DNA from: Fibrobacterota bacterium
GTDB taxonomy: Bacteria > Fibrobacterota > Chitinivibrionia > Chitinivibrionales > Chitinispirillaceae
Assembly: GCA_023436205.1 (NCBI GenBank)
Contig: JAEZKC010000106.1
Span: forward strand, 62,001 to 126,000
Direction: 5' to 3'
Length of the DNA: 64,000 nt
Shown: piece after piece, positions 27,447 through 36,428 of the stretch
How positions within the stretch are numbered: the stretch's first letter is position 1
Layout of the letters: each line of letters begins with the position of its first letter
Translations under genes and position numbers: made by a program
Notes under the pieces: model-generated
The model's database searches: none
Told to the model about the DNA's origin: nothing
What the model saw: the letters and a program-made list of their open reading frames with translations, nothing else

Positions 27447-27478
27447 AACCGCTGCATCCGGTGTAAAGTGCAGCGGTT
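27447..27478 (+). terminator. strong hairpin after radical SAM / LOG operon
   Basis: A perfect 10-bp stem AACCGCTGCA / TGCAGCGGTT with a 12-base loop begins 4 bases after the stop. There is no T-run on the plus side; the T-run (TTTTTT) lies on the minus strand. It likely insulates the operon from the regulator gene downstream. Confidence 0.65.
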
Positions 27479-27557
27479 CAATGATGAGCAGTTACCAGAA
27501 TGGCCTAGTTTTAAATTAAGTGTAATTGCAGGTTTGTTTCTACTTACCTATTCTTTT

Positions 27558-27580
27558 ATCGTTCACCTCGAGTGAACGAT
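27558..27580. promoter_or_regulatory. 9-bp inverted repeat upstream of TIGR02147 gene
   Basis: ATCGTTCAC and GTGAACGAT form a perfect palindrome with a 5-base centre (CTCGA), ending 10 bases before the start codon at 27591. It is the right size for an operator bound by a dimeric regulator and could serve for autoregulation by the adjacent TIGR02147 protein. Alternatively it folds as an mRNA hairpin just ahead of the ribosome binding region (TTGGTGAT). I found no similar repeat ahead of the second TIGR02147 gene. Confidence 0.6.
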
Positions 27581-27590
27581 TGGTGATATC

Positions 27591-28427
27591 ATGCCGATAA
27601 TCTATGACTATTTCGATTATCGAAGCTATCTGAAGGACTTCTATAAGGAAAAGAAGGCCGGCCAGTCGTCGTTTTCATATCAGATTATTGCCAATAAAGC
27701 TGGCTTTAAATCTAAAAGCTTTTTTCCGCAAGTTGTTGACGGTAAAAGAAATCTCTCAGAAGAATCCGTTTTTGCATTGGGGAACTTCTTCAAATTGTCA
27801 GAAAAGGAGTTCAAATATTTTAAATCACTTGTGGATTTCAATCAGGCCCGAACACATGCCCAGAAGGAGCATTTCTTTAAAGCACTGCTTGATCTGAATG
27901 TAAATGTCAAATCCAAAGTCATTTTACGTGATAAACACCAGTTCTATTCAAAATGGTATCACAACACTATCAGAGAGCTGGTGACTTTTGTTGATTTTAA
28001 AGAAGATTATTCTTTATTGGCCCGAATGGTAAAACCCAGAATCACCACTCTTCAGGCAAAACAATCAGTAGAAATGCTTTTAAGACTTGGATTCATTAAC
28101 AAAAAAGGAAACAGCTATATTCAAGCTGATCCGGATATCTCCACTGGAGATTCAGTAGTGTCCTTTTCCGTCGAGCAGTTCCATATCCAAAACCTCCAAA
28201 TCGCCGCCGAATCTGTCAGGAAGACCAACAGTTCCGAAAGAGACATCAGCTGCATCATTGCCGGGCTCAACGATGAGGGAGCGCAAAGAGTCAAAGAAGA
28301 ATTACGCACCTTCAGAAAAAAACTGATTGCGATCATCAATCATTATAAAGATCCAAAACGCGTTTATCATGTCAACTTTCAGTTCTTCCCCACAACAGAA
28401 CACACGGATGAAAAGGGCAGACAATGA
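27591..28427 (+). CDS. TIGR02147 family protein (copy 1)
   Basis: A 278-residue cytoplasmic protein of a family known mainly from Fibrobacter and relatives. N-terminus IYDYFDYRSYLKDFY is the family signature; residues 20-80 look like a helix-turn-helix (SYQIIANKAGFKSKSFF), the middle has QFYSKWYHNTIREL, and a second winged-helix-like part at 145-180 (LQAKQSVEMLLRLGFI) precedes SERDISCI and the terminal YHVNFQFFPTT. DNA binding is inferred from these segments; the family is not experimentally characterised as far as I know. The next gene starts in its stop codon (ATGA). Confidence 0.88.
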   Translation: MPIIYDYFDYRSYLKDFYKEKKAGQSSFSYQIIANKAGFKSKSFFPQVVDGKRNLSEESVFALGNFFKLSEKEFKYFKSLVDFNQARTHAQKEHFFKALLDLNVNVKSKVILRDKHQFYSKWYHNTIRELVTFVDFKEDYSLLARMVKPRITTLQAKQSVEMLLRLGFINKKGNSYIQADPDISTGDSVVSFSVEQFHIQNLQIAAESVRKTNSSERDISCIIAGLNDEGAQRVKEELRTFRKKLIAIINHYKDPKRVYHVNFQFFPTTEHTDEKGRQ

Positions 28428-29518
28428 TCTGGAGACTACTGGTTCTCTTGCTTGTAAGCTCACTAGTGCATTGTGCAAAAAATGTTTCAGGTACATCTGA
28501 AGTGGGAAATCCCCAACGGATCGCCGGCGTTGTTATAGACACTTCGGGAAGAGCTGCTGAAGGGGTGCATGTAACAGCTGTTCCAATTAACTTCAATCCA
28601 CTTGAGAACACATTACCGAATGCTTTCGCCAGCTCGTATTCAGGCGCGGATGGTCAATTCATTTTGAATATTCCGGAAAGCTTCGGCCTTTTCAACCTGC
28701 TCGCCCAAAACTCTACCAACGACTTTTCCTTTTTTAAAGACTCTCTTTCCCTGAACGATATCGATAATTTTGATACACTGGTTCTAAGAAGATCCAAGGG
28801 GGTCACTTTTTATCTCCATAGCGATCAAAACTGCTTTCTGGTGTTCAAGGGTACTCCTTTTTATAGTGAACTCAATAACGACAGCATTACTTTTCTGCTT
28901 CCATCATATGAAATAACCCCTTCAGCAGTTGCCGCAGATGGCAGTTCCATTCCAATTAATCCCATCTCGGTTCCTATCCCGATAATCACAGCTCCTTATC
29001 TGTCACAGGTGAAATTTGAAGATATGTGTTTCCAGGTTTTAGATACCAATAGTGTCTTTGAATACCAGTTCGATTGGGGTGATGATTCCATTAGTGAATG
29101 GAGCAGCGGCACTGATTTTCACAGTTGGTCCCAGGCCGGTGTTTATGAAGTCAAAGCTCGAACCAGACCTAAGCAGCAAACAACCTATATCTCTGCCTGG
29201 AGTAATCCACTCAAAGTTACTATCATAGATAAACACATTGTCACTGTTCCCGATAAACCCTACTACCCAGGCATTTGCAATATGTTCACAGATGGTTGTA
29301 CGTTCATTACTGGAGGAAGCGAAAGCAACCTTGGAGACCCGGTCGAATACTCATGGATCTTTAATGCCGATACTTCAAAGCTGTGGTATCAGGATTCTGC
29401 TTTGCAGTATTTAAATAACGGAGTGATTTTGTTTTTCGTAAGGGCACAGGCCCGCAGCACCAGAGATACTCTGGTCATTTCAGAAGCCAGCGATACTGTA
29501 CTCGTTCCCCTGAAATAA
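28424..29518 (+). CDS. lipoprotein coupled to TIGR02147 gene (copy 1)
   Basis: A 364-residue putative lipoprotein. A short signal sequence ends at LVHC (Cys17; His before Cys is atypical). Soon after come SGTSEVGN and a carboxypeptidase-regulatory/CnaB-like beta-sandwich at about 30-100 (IAGVVIDTSGRAAEGVHVTA..SGADGQFIL). The rest is beta-rich with PKD-like features (YQFDWGDDSISEW..HSWSQAGVYEVKA). It is translationally coupled to the TIGR02147 gene. A sensor or surface role linked to that regulator is inferred from the pairing only. Confidence 0.72.
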   Translation: MIWRLLVLLLVSSLVHCAKNVSGTSEVGNPQRIAGVVIDTSGRAAEGVHVTAVPINFNPLENTLPNAFASSYSGADGQFILNIPESFGLFNLLAQNSTNDFSFFKDSLSLNDIDNFDTLVLRRSKGVTFYLHSDQNCFLVFKGTPFYSELNNDSITFLLPSYEITPSAVAADGSSIPINPISVPIPIITAPYLSQVKFEDMCFQVLDTNSVFEYQFDWGDDSISEWSSGTDFHSWSQAGVYEVKARTRPKQQTTYISAWSNPLKVTIIDKHIVTVPDKPYYPGICNMFTDGCTFITGGSESNLGDPVEYSWIFNADTSKLWYQDSALQYLNNGVILFFVRAQARSTRDTLVISEASDTVLVPLK

Positions 29519-29520
29519 TA

Positions 29521-30459
29521 TCAGTACACTTGACGACTCAGCCAAAGCAGGCCGGCATTGTAGATAATCTCATCTGTTCCTGAAAAAACCAGTAACTCAG
29601 CATTATCTCGCCCTCTCCATAAAAGTATTTCCCTTCCAGCCTCGGAAAATTCGGTGCTTTTAACTTTGTGTACCAGATTATCGGGTAAGTGGCCCATAAT
29701 TTTGACATACTCTATTTCTTGATTTTTAAAAAACTCATGATTGGCTAATCGATTGATTAACACCATCGATGCAGCAACTGAACTGTTACCGTCATTTATA
29801 CCATGCAGAACCAGAACTCTAGCATCCCCTGCAGAAGTTCTGGAAAACTGAATGGAATATGGATCAATTTGAGGATTCCAAAAAATTGCCGCTGTCCATA
29901 ATTCGGGATTGCGCTCCAAGAGTTCAAAACCCAGCTTACAACTCTTCCCCGAAGCGGATAGATAAAACCTTGATGAATCTAAAACAGGTTTCTGCTCTGA
30001 TGACACTGATTCACCAGTTATAAACGCCTCGATTTCCGAAGAACTGCAGCCGCTGTCGGGCTGAACAAGGATCCAGTCATTTTCCACACACCACAGAAAA
30101 AAAGGGTAGCTTTCAGGATTGTAGAATCCTTTGTTTTCTAATACTACCAGAAGCGGTCTAGGATTCAAGGAAGATGAGTTTACTACCAGAAACTTTCCTT
30201 TTTGTGCTGATACAACTATCTCTGAAGGCAGATTCTTCCAGATTTCTCCTGACGCTTTTTGAAGAAAACGACTGGAGGTAAAAGCTGAAAGCTTGTAAAC
30301 TTCTTCGATACGGCCCCTGTCAGAACTCATGACAAGTAAGGTTAAAAGTACCAGTCCTACTACTCGGACCAGCCGCATTCTAGTCTTCACATCCAAATAG
30401 AACCCCCGGAGTACGATCGAAAAGCCAAACAGAGTAGGGATTCGCAGAGATCGTGCCAA
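29521..30459 (-). CDS. alpha/beta-hydrolase-like exported protein
   Basis: A 312-residue protein; an in-frame ATG at 30378 would put a hydrophobic segment (VVGLVLLTLLVMSS) at the very N-terminus and may be the true start. A divergent alpha/beta hydrolase fold is suggested by YLSASGKSCKLGFELL (nucleophile-elbow position, Ser), VLVLHGINDGNSSVAA (acid turn) and VKIMGHLPDNLV (His). These would form a catalytic triad as in S9/esterase-like enzymes. The elbow departs from G-x-S-x-G, so activity is uncertain. Ends 3 bases from the convergent lipoprotein gene. Confidence 0.55.
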   Translation of the reverse strand: MARSLRIPTLFGFSIVLRGFYLDVKTRMRLVRVVGLVLLTLLVMSSDRGRIEEVYKLSAFTSSRFLQKASGEIWKNLPSEIVVSAQKGKFLVVNSSSLNPRPLLVVLENKGFYNPESYPFFLWCVENDWILVQPDSGCSSSEIEAFITGESVSSEQKPVLDSSRFYLSASGKSCKLGFELLERNPELWTAAIFWNPQIDPYSIQFSRTSAGDARVLVLHGINDGNSSVAASMVLINRLANHEFFKNQEIEYVKIMGHLPDNLVHKVKSTEFSEAGREILLWRGRDNAELLVFSGTDEIIYNAGLLWLSRQVY

Positions 30460-30517
30460 GTAGAGGGGGTGCTTCTAAATCCGGGCAAATGAAGAGCTAA
30501 GAGATCATGAGCAGATT

Positions 30518-31231
30518 TTACTTCGATTTACGATTAACCCGAAAAAATTCAAGAATACTGGAGCACATTTGCAGATATTTTGACTTATCTTCGAAATAGA
30601 CTTTATGATTAAATTCCACTTCCAGTCCGATATAGTTTTCTGGCGGAAACACTTTTCGGAAAAACGATACCATTCCATCACTGGTTCCCCTGTATGGATA
30701 ATTCCTTCGTACACGATAATGCCTGGAAAAAGTTGAAATGTAGTCAATCAGTGCTGAAAGCAACTGCGATTCTGCACCCCTGGAAGGATCATACAGTAGA
30801 CCTATATCCGCATTTCTCACCCTGCCATTCAGTTCGGGGGTAAAACTATGAATTGACAAATGCAAAACGGGATTTTCCAAGTCGATTCTTTTTTCTATAA
30901 AGTCTCGTAATTTTTCCACATACGGTTTGTAAAATCGATCAATACAGTCACGCTTTTTATCTGCAGACAATGCCTTGCTGAAATCAGAAAACAGAGACCG
31001 GTTGCTCAATGTTCGATTCTGATCAATCAGTAAACGTGAAATTGACTGAAAAATTAGGGGAACATTCAACCTTTCCGACAGAAGCCGTGCACAATCGATA
31101 GCACCCGGATCGTAAGCTCTATGAGTTTTGAGCACTTCTTCAGAGCCGGAAAAAAGATACAGGTACTCTGGAGGAATCTCATTTCCTGCATGCTCACAAC
31201 TTACGATAAGAGAAAACTTTTGGCCGTTCAA
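30518..31231 (-). CDS. N-formylglutamate amidohydrolase family protein
   Basis: A 237-residue cytoplasmic enzyme. The family motif VSCEHAGNEIP opens the protein, with RAYDPGAIDCARLL and RLLIDQNR next, and LHLSIHSFTPELNGR later supplying metal-binding His residues. Members hydrolyse N-formylglutamate in histidine breakdown or act on related N-acyl amides. No hut genes are nearby, so the substrate is open. The neighbouring FAD oxidoreductase lies 48 bases upstream on the same strand, so they may share a transcript. Confidence 0.85.
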   Translation of the reverse strand: MNGQKFSLIVSCEHAGNEIPPEYLYLFSGSEEVLKTHRAYDPGAIDCARLLSERLNVPLIFQSISRLLIDQNRTLSNRSLFSDFSKALSADKKRDCIDRFYKPYVEKLRDFIEKRIDLENPVLHLSIHSFTPELNGRVRNADIGLLYDPSRGAESQLLSALIDYISTFSRHYRVRRNYPYRGTSDGMVSFFRKVFPPENYIGLEVEFNHKVYFEDKSKYLQMCSSILEFFRVNRKSK

Positions 31232-31279
31232 TTTGCACCAGTTAAAAAGGTTACTGTGTAACCAAAATAATTCCTGTAC

Positions 31280-32836
31280 TCAGGCCGAAGCTTCCCTTGA
31301 AGGAGCAGTAAGGATTTGACCTTCGGAACGCATCTTCTGCTCAAGAGTACTGTAGGAAATATTCTGCACAATACCATCACCCTCGATAGCCAAGTGTGCA
31401 GCAATCGCCGCAGATTGGCCGGTAATCATAAAAACCGGTTCCATGCGGATTGAACCATAAGCAATATGACTGGCGGATACGCAAACCGGCACAAGCAGAT
31501 TGGTACACTCGGACCTCTTTGGACGAATGCTTCGAAATGGGATGGGAAGCGGATCAAGAGGAGAAACCTCCACATTACCCTCATTCATGGCTCTTCCGGC
31601 TTTTACAATTCGCTTGCAGTTATGAGAATCCATTTTGTATGATGCCATACCCACCGAGTCTTCAGGTGTGTAGCGCCCCATGGTATCGTGCTCAGTAATC
31701 ACGTAATCGGAAATCATGCGACGCGCCTCTCTTACGTACAACTGAGGCGGCCAGTTCCCGGTTTCAGTGAATTCGTCGGCAGAAAGACCCCATTCCGATG
31801 AAAACCGAATCACATTTTGTGGCAGCTGCCTATCGTTTGTCAGAAAATAGAAGAGCCCTTTCTGATATGAGACGTGGTCTTGATATATCCGCTCCCGGGT
31901 TTTGTAATCGCCGGTAGGCCAGTCGTAATTGGCCCCGATATGATCTGTATTTACCGCTCCCCAGTTGTTGTGATCAGATTTATTATTTGGTAATGGTCGA
32001 TTGAGATCGAAGATATCGAAAATTCCCGCTTCGATGTATCTTCGCAGAAGCTCATACTTTTCCGGATCGTAATCTGATGGTTTATCAAACGGGACCAGGT
32101 TGTTGGACTCCCGAGTGAGACAGAGCCTGAAATTGTAGGCCTGAATAAGTGTATCACCCTGCCCCTGAACTCCCGCCGGCATATCGCTGACACCATGCAA
32201 AAGACCACTGGAGGAATCACCCGCTTTTCGGTAAGGGTCGACAAAACGGATGAAATTATGATGAGGGTGACCATACTGAATCCCATCGTAATGTTCGTCG
32301 TACATGGTGTTGGGCTCACGTCCCACGGTATAGGTGACCCCGGCTTTTGCCAGAAGATCACCCTCGTAGGTGGCATCTATAAACATCTGAGCGCGGAACT
32401 GAACACCATCTTCTGTCCAGATTGAATTCAGACGCGCCCCGCTCTTTTCGACTTTAGCAAGCCTGTGCTCCAGAAATAGAGCGATGTTTTCATGTTCAAG
32501 CCAGGCATGAAAAACCTTGGAAGCCACGTGAGGTTCGAAAAACCACTGTTCACCGGTTCCGTAAAAAGACCCAAGGTCCTTGTAGAACTCACGAGCCATC
32601 CCCCCGATAACATGACGATTGCCGGTATCGGTTGCACTGAGCCCCGAAGTGGTCATGCCGCCCATAAACCTTCCGAATTCCACCAGTGCCACCCTGTGGC
32701 CCAGACGAGCGGCCTGCACCGCCGCTGTTACTCCGGCGCTGGTGGCTCCATACACACATACGTCACATTCCAACGTTCTGGCTTGAGGTGGGTCTTTAAT
32801 TGCGTAATAGTAAGAGGGCTTTTGAGGAGTACTCAT
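31280..32836 (-). CDS. FAD-dependent oxidoreductase
   Basis: About 518 residues from ATG 32836, which has GGGGA 6 bases ahead; in-frame ATGs upstream would lengthen it without a site. The dinucleotide-binding motif (VYGATSAGVTAAVQAARLG, residues 28-46) and the MGGMTTSGLS stretch match the FAD-dependent oxidoreductase family PF12831. The middle has DATYEGDLLAKAGVTYTVGRE, also typical. The substrate is unknown; relatives are linked to carbohydrate or xenobiotic oxidation. No signal peptide. Confidence 0.85.
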   Translation of the reverse strand: MSTPQKPSYYYAIKDPPQARTLECDVCVYGATSAGVTAAVQAARLGHRVALVEFGRFMGGMTTSGLSATDTGNRHVIGGMAREFYKDLGSFYGTGEQWFFEPHVASKVFHAWLEHENIALFLEHRLAKVEKSGARLNSIWTEDGVQFRAQMFIDATYEGDLLAKAGVTYTVGREPNTMYDEHYDGIQYGHPHHNFIRFVDPYRKAGDSSSGLLHGVSDMPAGVQGQGDTLIQAYNFRLCLTRESNNLVPFDKPSDYDPEKYELLRRYIEAGIFDIFDLNRPLPNNKSDHNNWGAVNTDHIGANYDWPTGDYKTRERIYQDHVSYQKGLFYFLTNDRQLPQNVIRFSSEWGLSADEFTETGNWPPQLYVREARRMISDYVITEHDTMGRYTPEDSVGMASYKMDSHNCKRIVKAGRAMNEGNVEVSPLDPLPIPFRSIRPKRSECTNLLVPVCVSASHIAYGSIRMEPVFMITGQSAAIAAHLAIEGDGIVQNISYSTLEQKMRSEGQILTAPSREASA

Positions 32837-32958
32837 ATCTGTTCCCCTGTATAGTTGGTGATTACGAATCATGAAACCCGCAATACGAGTGCCACCTTCC
32901 ACATAGTTAACTGGAGCCGCTAATAACAATTTTTTTCGGGCCTTCTATTTGCATCCTG

Positions 32959-34248
32959 ATGAATATTCCAAAGGAGGCACTTTTGGATGCACAAAAATTT
33001 GAGACCCTTCTCTCCTTTACACTTTTCGATGCCCTTCTAGGCAGGCGGTCACGACGCTTTTTTAAAGGAGCTCATATCCCGGATGGTTTTTTTCACTACA
33101 AAAGCAAGCACAGTATTTACCCCCTATCAGAAGAGGAAAAACTGATTTTACTCCTGGCTTGTGGCAGCAATACAAGCTGGAACCATCTCATTTACCGAGC
33201 TCAGCGCTACGCTCCTCACCTATCAAATTACGCATTGGCCGCCGGGGGACGCACTTTTCCATCTGCAGCAGGGTTCCACACCAGCAAAACTTTTTTCACT
33301 GATGATAATGGCGTTTACATCTTGGATCAGCAGACTGTAATCAATGACCGGTCTGAAGATGGAACTCTCGATTTTTCTGAGCTCCTTACACAAATCAAAA
33401 GTCAGATCCGAAAGTTGCAAAACAGCCGTTTGAAATTTCCGGCAAAAGCCCCCTTCACAGAGGCACATAACACCTGGGTAGCCAACCATCCCGGATCTTT
33501 TCTGATCATACCCGTGGCAGACCTCGCGCAACATACTCTTGCCGCACTTGCCTATTACCTTCAGAACGGCGTTGTCTTTTTTGATGATATAAATAAATGT
33601 GCTATTCCAGGAATTGAACAGTATAAAGAACTGGCAAATACAGAAAACCCTCTTCCAATAACATTTCTGGAACAATGGTCTTTAGCGGAAGTCACAGCAG
33701 AGCTTTCAATGAGCTGCTTTGCAGGCTCTCTGGCCCTTCAGGCTTTGGGACTTGGGGGTTGGGTGTTCGATGGACTGGACCCTTTTACTGTTCTAGGCGC
33801 CAGTGGAGCACCGGAAGCTCCCGGTCTTAAATTCAACTACACTACTGATGAAAGATGGCCCTATCCCAATCCAACTGGGTTAGCCGGAGTAATGGAGGGG
33901 TTTTGTCCTCCATTTTTCCCAGAGATGCGAGGAGCTGTAGAAGCCCTATGCGACAGGAAATTTGGAAACGGAGGACCCTTTAATCCAAACACACCCGGAC
34001 CATGGAAACAGTCCTCAAAAGTCCGCTCTTCTGCACAAATACACGACGAAAAATTCAGATCATGTGTGGCTCTTCAAGCACAATATGTTTTAAATACCTT
34101 CGGAAAATTTCCCGGAACTGTCCCGTCCATGTTTGTCATTACCTATCTTCAGGCACACCATTTAGATACAGACTTCTATGATCACTTCTACAAACCGGGC
34201 GCTTACCTGAAAAGTCATGCAGACCATATGAAAAATTGGCACAAGTGA
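32959..34248 (+). CDS. nitroreductase-like family protein
   Basis: A 429-residue protein. The N-terminal GRRSRRFFKG and the later AAGGRTFPSAAGF resemble nitroreductase-fold FMN enzymes (R-R-S-x-R and SGRAYPSAG). The rest (GGWVFDGLDPF, GEGFCPPFFPEMRGAVEAL-like segments, and a C-terminal HHLDTDFYDHFY) is not part of a standard nitroreductase, and the length is almost double. No ribosome binding site is clear. It may be a large two-lobed member with altered chemistry. Alternative: an unrelated conserved family that happens to share short motifs. Confidence 0.55.
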   Translation: MNIPKEALLDAQKFETLLSFTLFDALLGRRSRRFFKGAHIPDGFFHYKSKHSIYPLSEEEKLILLLACGSNTSWNHLIYRAQRYAPHLSNYALAAGGRTFPSAAGFHTSKTFFTDDNGVYILDQQTVINDRSEDGTLDFSELLTQIKSQIRKLQNSRLKFPAKAPFTEAHNTWVANHPGSFLIIPVADLAQHTLAALAYYLQNGVVFFDDINKCAIPGIEQYKELANTENPLPITFLEQWSLAEVTAELSMSCFAGSLALQALGLGGWVFDGLDPFTVLGASGAPEAPGLKFNYTTDERWPYPNPTGLAGVMEGFCPPFFPEMRGAVEALCDRKFGNGGPFNPNTPGPWKQSSKVRSSAQIHDEKFRSCVALQAQYVLNTFGKFPGTVPSMFVITYLQAHHLDTDFYDHFYKPGAYLKSHADHMKNWHK

Positions 34249-34286
34249 ATTGATAGCTGAAAATTCTCGAGTTTACTGAGAAATGA

Positions 34287-34360
<74 letters not shown>

Positions 34361-34409
34361 CAAAAATGAAGGCGGGTTTCCTTCTAAAGAGAAAGAAACC
34401 CGAGAAGGT

Positions 34410-34484
34410 TGGAGCGAGAGACGGGATTTGAACCCGCGACAGCTACCTTGGCAAGGTAGAGCTCTACCACTGAGCTACTCTCGC
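34410..34484 (-). tRNA. tRNA-Gly (GCC)
   Basis: Minus-strand cloverleaf with acceptor GCGAGAG / CTCTCGC, D-arm AGCTCAGTGGTAGAGC, anticodon loop TTGCCAA giving GCC, T-arm GGTTTGAATCC, discriminator T and encoded CCA. It lies 50 bases upstream of tRNA-Cys, probably on one transcript. Confidence 0.95.
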
Positions 34485-34578
34485 ATTCAGGAAAAGTAAA
34501 AATAGAAGATGGGGCAGAGTGTGTCAAATAAAAAAGTTCACCTCTCCCTCAGCACTTTTCCCTAGCCGCCTGAATTTT

Positions 34579-34767
34579 TCAGGATATGTTGATGGCATTA
34601 ACCGGGCAGCTCTCGGCCGCCTCCTGAGCGGTTGATTCGGCATCGGACGGTACCTCATCAACTATTGTATGCGCCAGTCCGTCGTCTCCCATTTTAAAAA
34701 CATCGGGGCAAATACTGGGACAAAGTTCACAACCGATACAGGTGTCGGGATCTACAGAAGCTTTCAT
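34579..34767 (-). CDS. [4Fe-4S] ferredoxin
   Basis: A 62-residue ferredoxin. Start ATG 34767 follows AGGAGG by 5 bases. Cys10, Cys13 and Cys16 (CIGCELC) and the distal Cys54 (ESCP) bind one [4Fe-4S] cluster as in Thermotoga-type single-cluster ferredoxins; Cys20 may be structural. A low-potential electron carrier in the cytoplasm. No partner oxidoreductase adjoins it. Confidence 0.92.
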   Translation of the reverse strand: MKASVDPDTCIGCELCPSICPDVFKMGDDGLAHTIVDEVPSDAESTAQEAAESCPVNAINIS

Positions 34768-34841
34768 GAATTCCTCCTGAAAAAAATAATGTGATCTGCA
34801 CAGAGAATCAGCAAAGTTCATTCCACGTGATTTCTTTACGA

Positions 34842-35234
34842 CTACCTCATGCGTATTCTCATAGATCCCCTGTCTGTCCAATCCCTGATCTTCTTCTTCA
34901 AAATTCTCTTAAAGGCCTTTCTGGTGGGGCGAATCAGCAGCAAAAATCCTAATGTATCGGTTATCAGTCCCGGAGTAATCAACGCTGCGGCCGCCAGAAG
35001 TATGAGAAGACCATCAAGAAGCTCCTCTGCAGGCATGATACCTCTGGCTATGTTTAAACGAATTTGAGAAATCGTATGCAGCCCCTCCCTTTTCGCCAGA
35101 GATGCACCCACTATGGCAGTGCCAATCACTATTAGCACCGTATTCAATGCACCTATGTACTTTCCAAGCTCAATCAAAAGATACAGCTCCAGAAGGGGAA
35201 AAAGTGTGAAAATGATAACAAGACGAAAAAGCAT
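34842..35234 (-). CDS. fxsA: FxsA family membrane protein
   Basis: A 130-residue protein with hydrophobic helices near 3-22, 27-48 and 78-100. FPLLELYLLIELGKYIG, GASLAKREGLHT, and ALITPGLITDTLGFLLLIRPTR are all diagnostic of FxsA, named for suppressing F-plasmid exclusion of phage T7 in E. coli; its cellular role is unclear. The basic C-terminus is cytoplasmic. Confidence 0.92.
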   Translation of the reverse strand: MLFRLVIIFTLFPLLELYLLIELGKYIGALNTVLIVIGTAIVGASLAKREGLHTISQIRLNIARGIMPAEELLDGLLILLAAAALITPGLITDTLGFLLLIRPTRKAFKRILKKKIRDWTDRGSMRIRMR

Positions 35235-35336
35235 CCATTAACCTTTCGGTGCACTGTTTTTGCTTGTCTGATTTTTACAAGCAAAGATGGTTCATTCTCT
35301 CAAAATAAAACCGGCATCATGGCTTGAGAGGTAAAT

Positions 35337-36416
35337 GTGCAAATTAAAGAGATCCTGTCCATCACAAAAGAATTCCTTAACTGTCCAACAGCTCCTTTCA
35401 GAGAAACATACGTACAACAATATATCCGCAATTTCTTAAAAAAGTGCTCTCTCCCCTTTAAGACCGATTCCATGGGAAATCTTTTCATCAAAGGAAAAGG
35501 ACCTCTAACTTTTGTCGCTCACATGGATCACCCCGGCTTCATTGCCGAAAAGAACTCCACTAAAAACCAACTGACTGCCCTCTTCTATGGTGGATACGAT
35601 CCAGACCAGTTCTCCTGGGCACCGGTAAGGTTTTTTTCAGATCAAGGCGAGGTGACAGGAATAATCCGAAAATGGGCGCAAGTCCCAAGCCAGCTGGCCA
35701 GACGAGCATACATTAAAGTTAACGGAAAGGTTAATACAGGAGATATCGGCACCTGGGATTTTCCAGCCTGTAACATTACCAAAAACAAACTATACTCCCG
35801 CGCCTGTGATGACCTGGTTGGATGTGCCATACTTCTGTGTGCAATCAGAGAACTATCCCGGACAACAGATTTAAACGCATCTTTTCTGTTTACTACCGCA
35901 GAAGAGGCAGGGCTTCACGGAGCCAAATATGTTTGTCAGAATAGATTACTTCCCAAAAACAGTATTGCAGTTTCAGTTGAATGCAGCAGGGAACTCCCGG
36001 GTGTTGAAATGGGAAAAGGGGTAATTATTCGAGTGGGTGACAGTAAAACAATCTTTACACCATCGGTAACATCATTTTTTACCGATTTGGCAAATCAACT
36101 TCAAAATCGCACACCATCATTTTCCTTTCAACGCAAACTCATGGATGGAGGCAGATGCGAAGGGACGGTGTTTGATCAATTCGGATACAAAACTGGAGCT
36201 ATCTGCGTTGCACTTGGAAATTACCACAACAGAAATTTCGAAAGAGCCACAACCGAGCCTGAATATGTCAATCTAAATGATCTGCAATCAGCAGTCATTT
36301 TTATACTCAATGCCATACAGGCGAGTAGTCAATACCAGGATTATAAAAAAAAGAAACCCGACTATGTGGAAAAGCGATTGCGGTTGGGACAAATCATGTA
36401 CCTGCCTCCAGACTGA
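35337..36416 (+). CDS. M42 family metallopeptidase
   Basis: A 359-residue cytoplasmic dinuclear-zinc aminopeptidase-like enzyme, starting at GTG. Metal ligands and catalytic residues align with M42/M28: His62 and Asp64 (AHMDHPG), Asp158 or Asp159 (CDD), Glu189-Glu190 (TAEEAGLHGA), Glu215 (SVECS) and a C-terminal His in GNYHN. Residues 75-150 form the PDZ-like dimerisation insert. Likely trims peptides. The next gene lies 12 bases downstream. Confidence 0.88.
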   Translation: MQIKEILSITKEFLNCPTAPFRETYVQQYIRNFLKKCSLPFKTDSMGNLFIKGKGPLTFVAHMDHPGFIAEKNSTKNQLTALFYGGYDPDQFSWAPVRFFSDQGEVTGIIRKWAQVPSQLARRAYIKVNGKVNTGDIGTWDFPACNITKNKLYSRACDDLVGCAILLCAIRELSRTTDLNASFLFTTAEEAGLHGAKYVCQNRLLPKNSIAVSVECSRELPGVEMGKGVIIRVGDSKTIFTPSVTSFFTDLANQLQNRTPSFSFQRKLMDGGRCEGTVFDQFGYKTGAICVALGNYHNRNFERATTEPEYVNLNDLQSAVIFILNAIQASSQYQDYKKKKPDYVEKRLRLGQIMYLPPD

Positions 36417-36428
36417 CCAAATACCGTT

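Noticed and set aside
27558..27580. Reading the inverted repeat as a terminator
   Set aside because: No T-run follows and a separate hairpin at 27447-27478 already follows the upstream operon.
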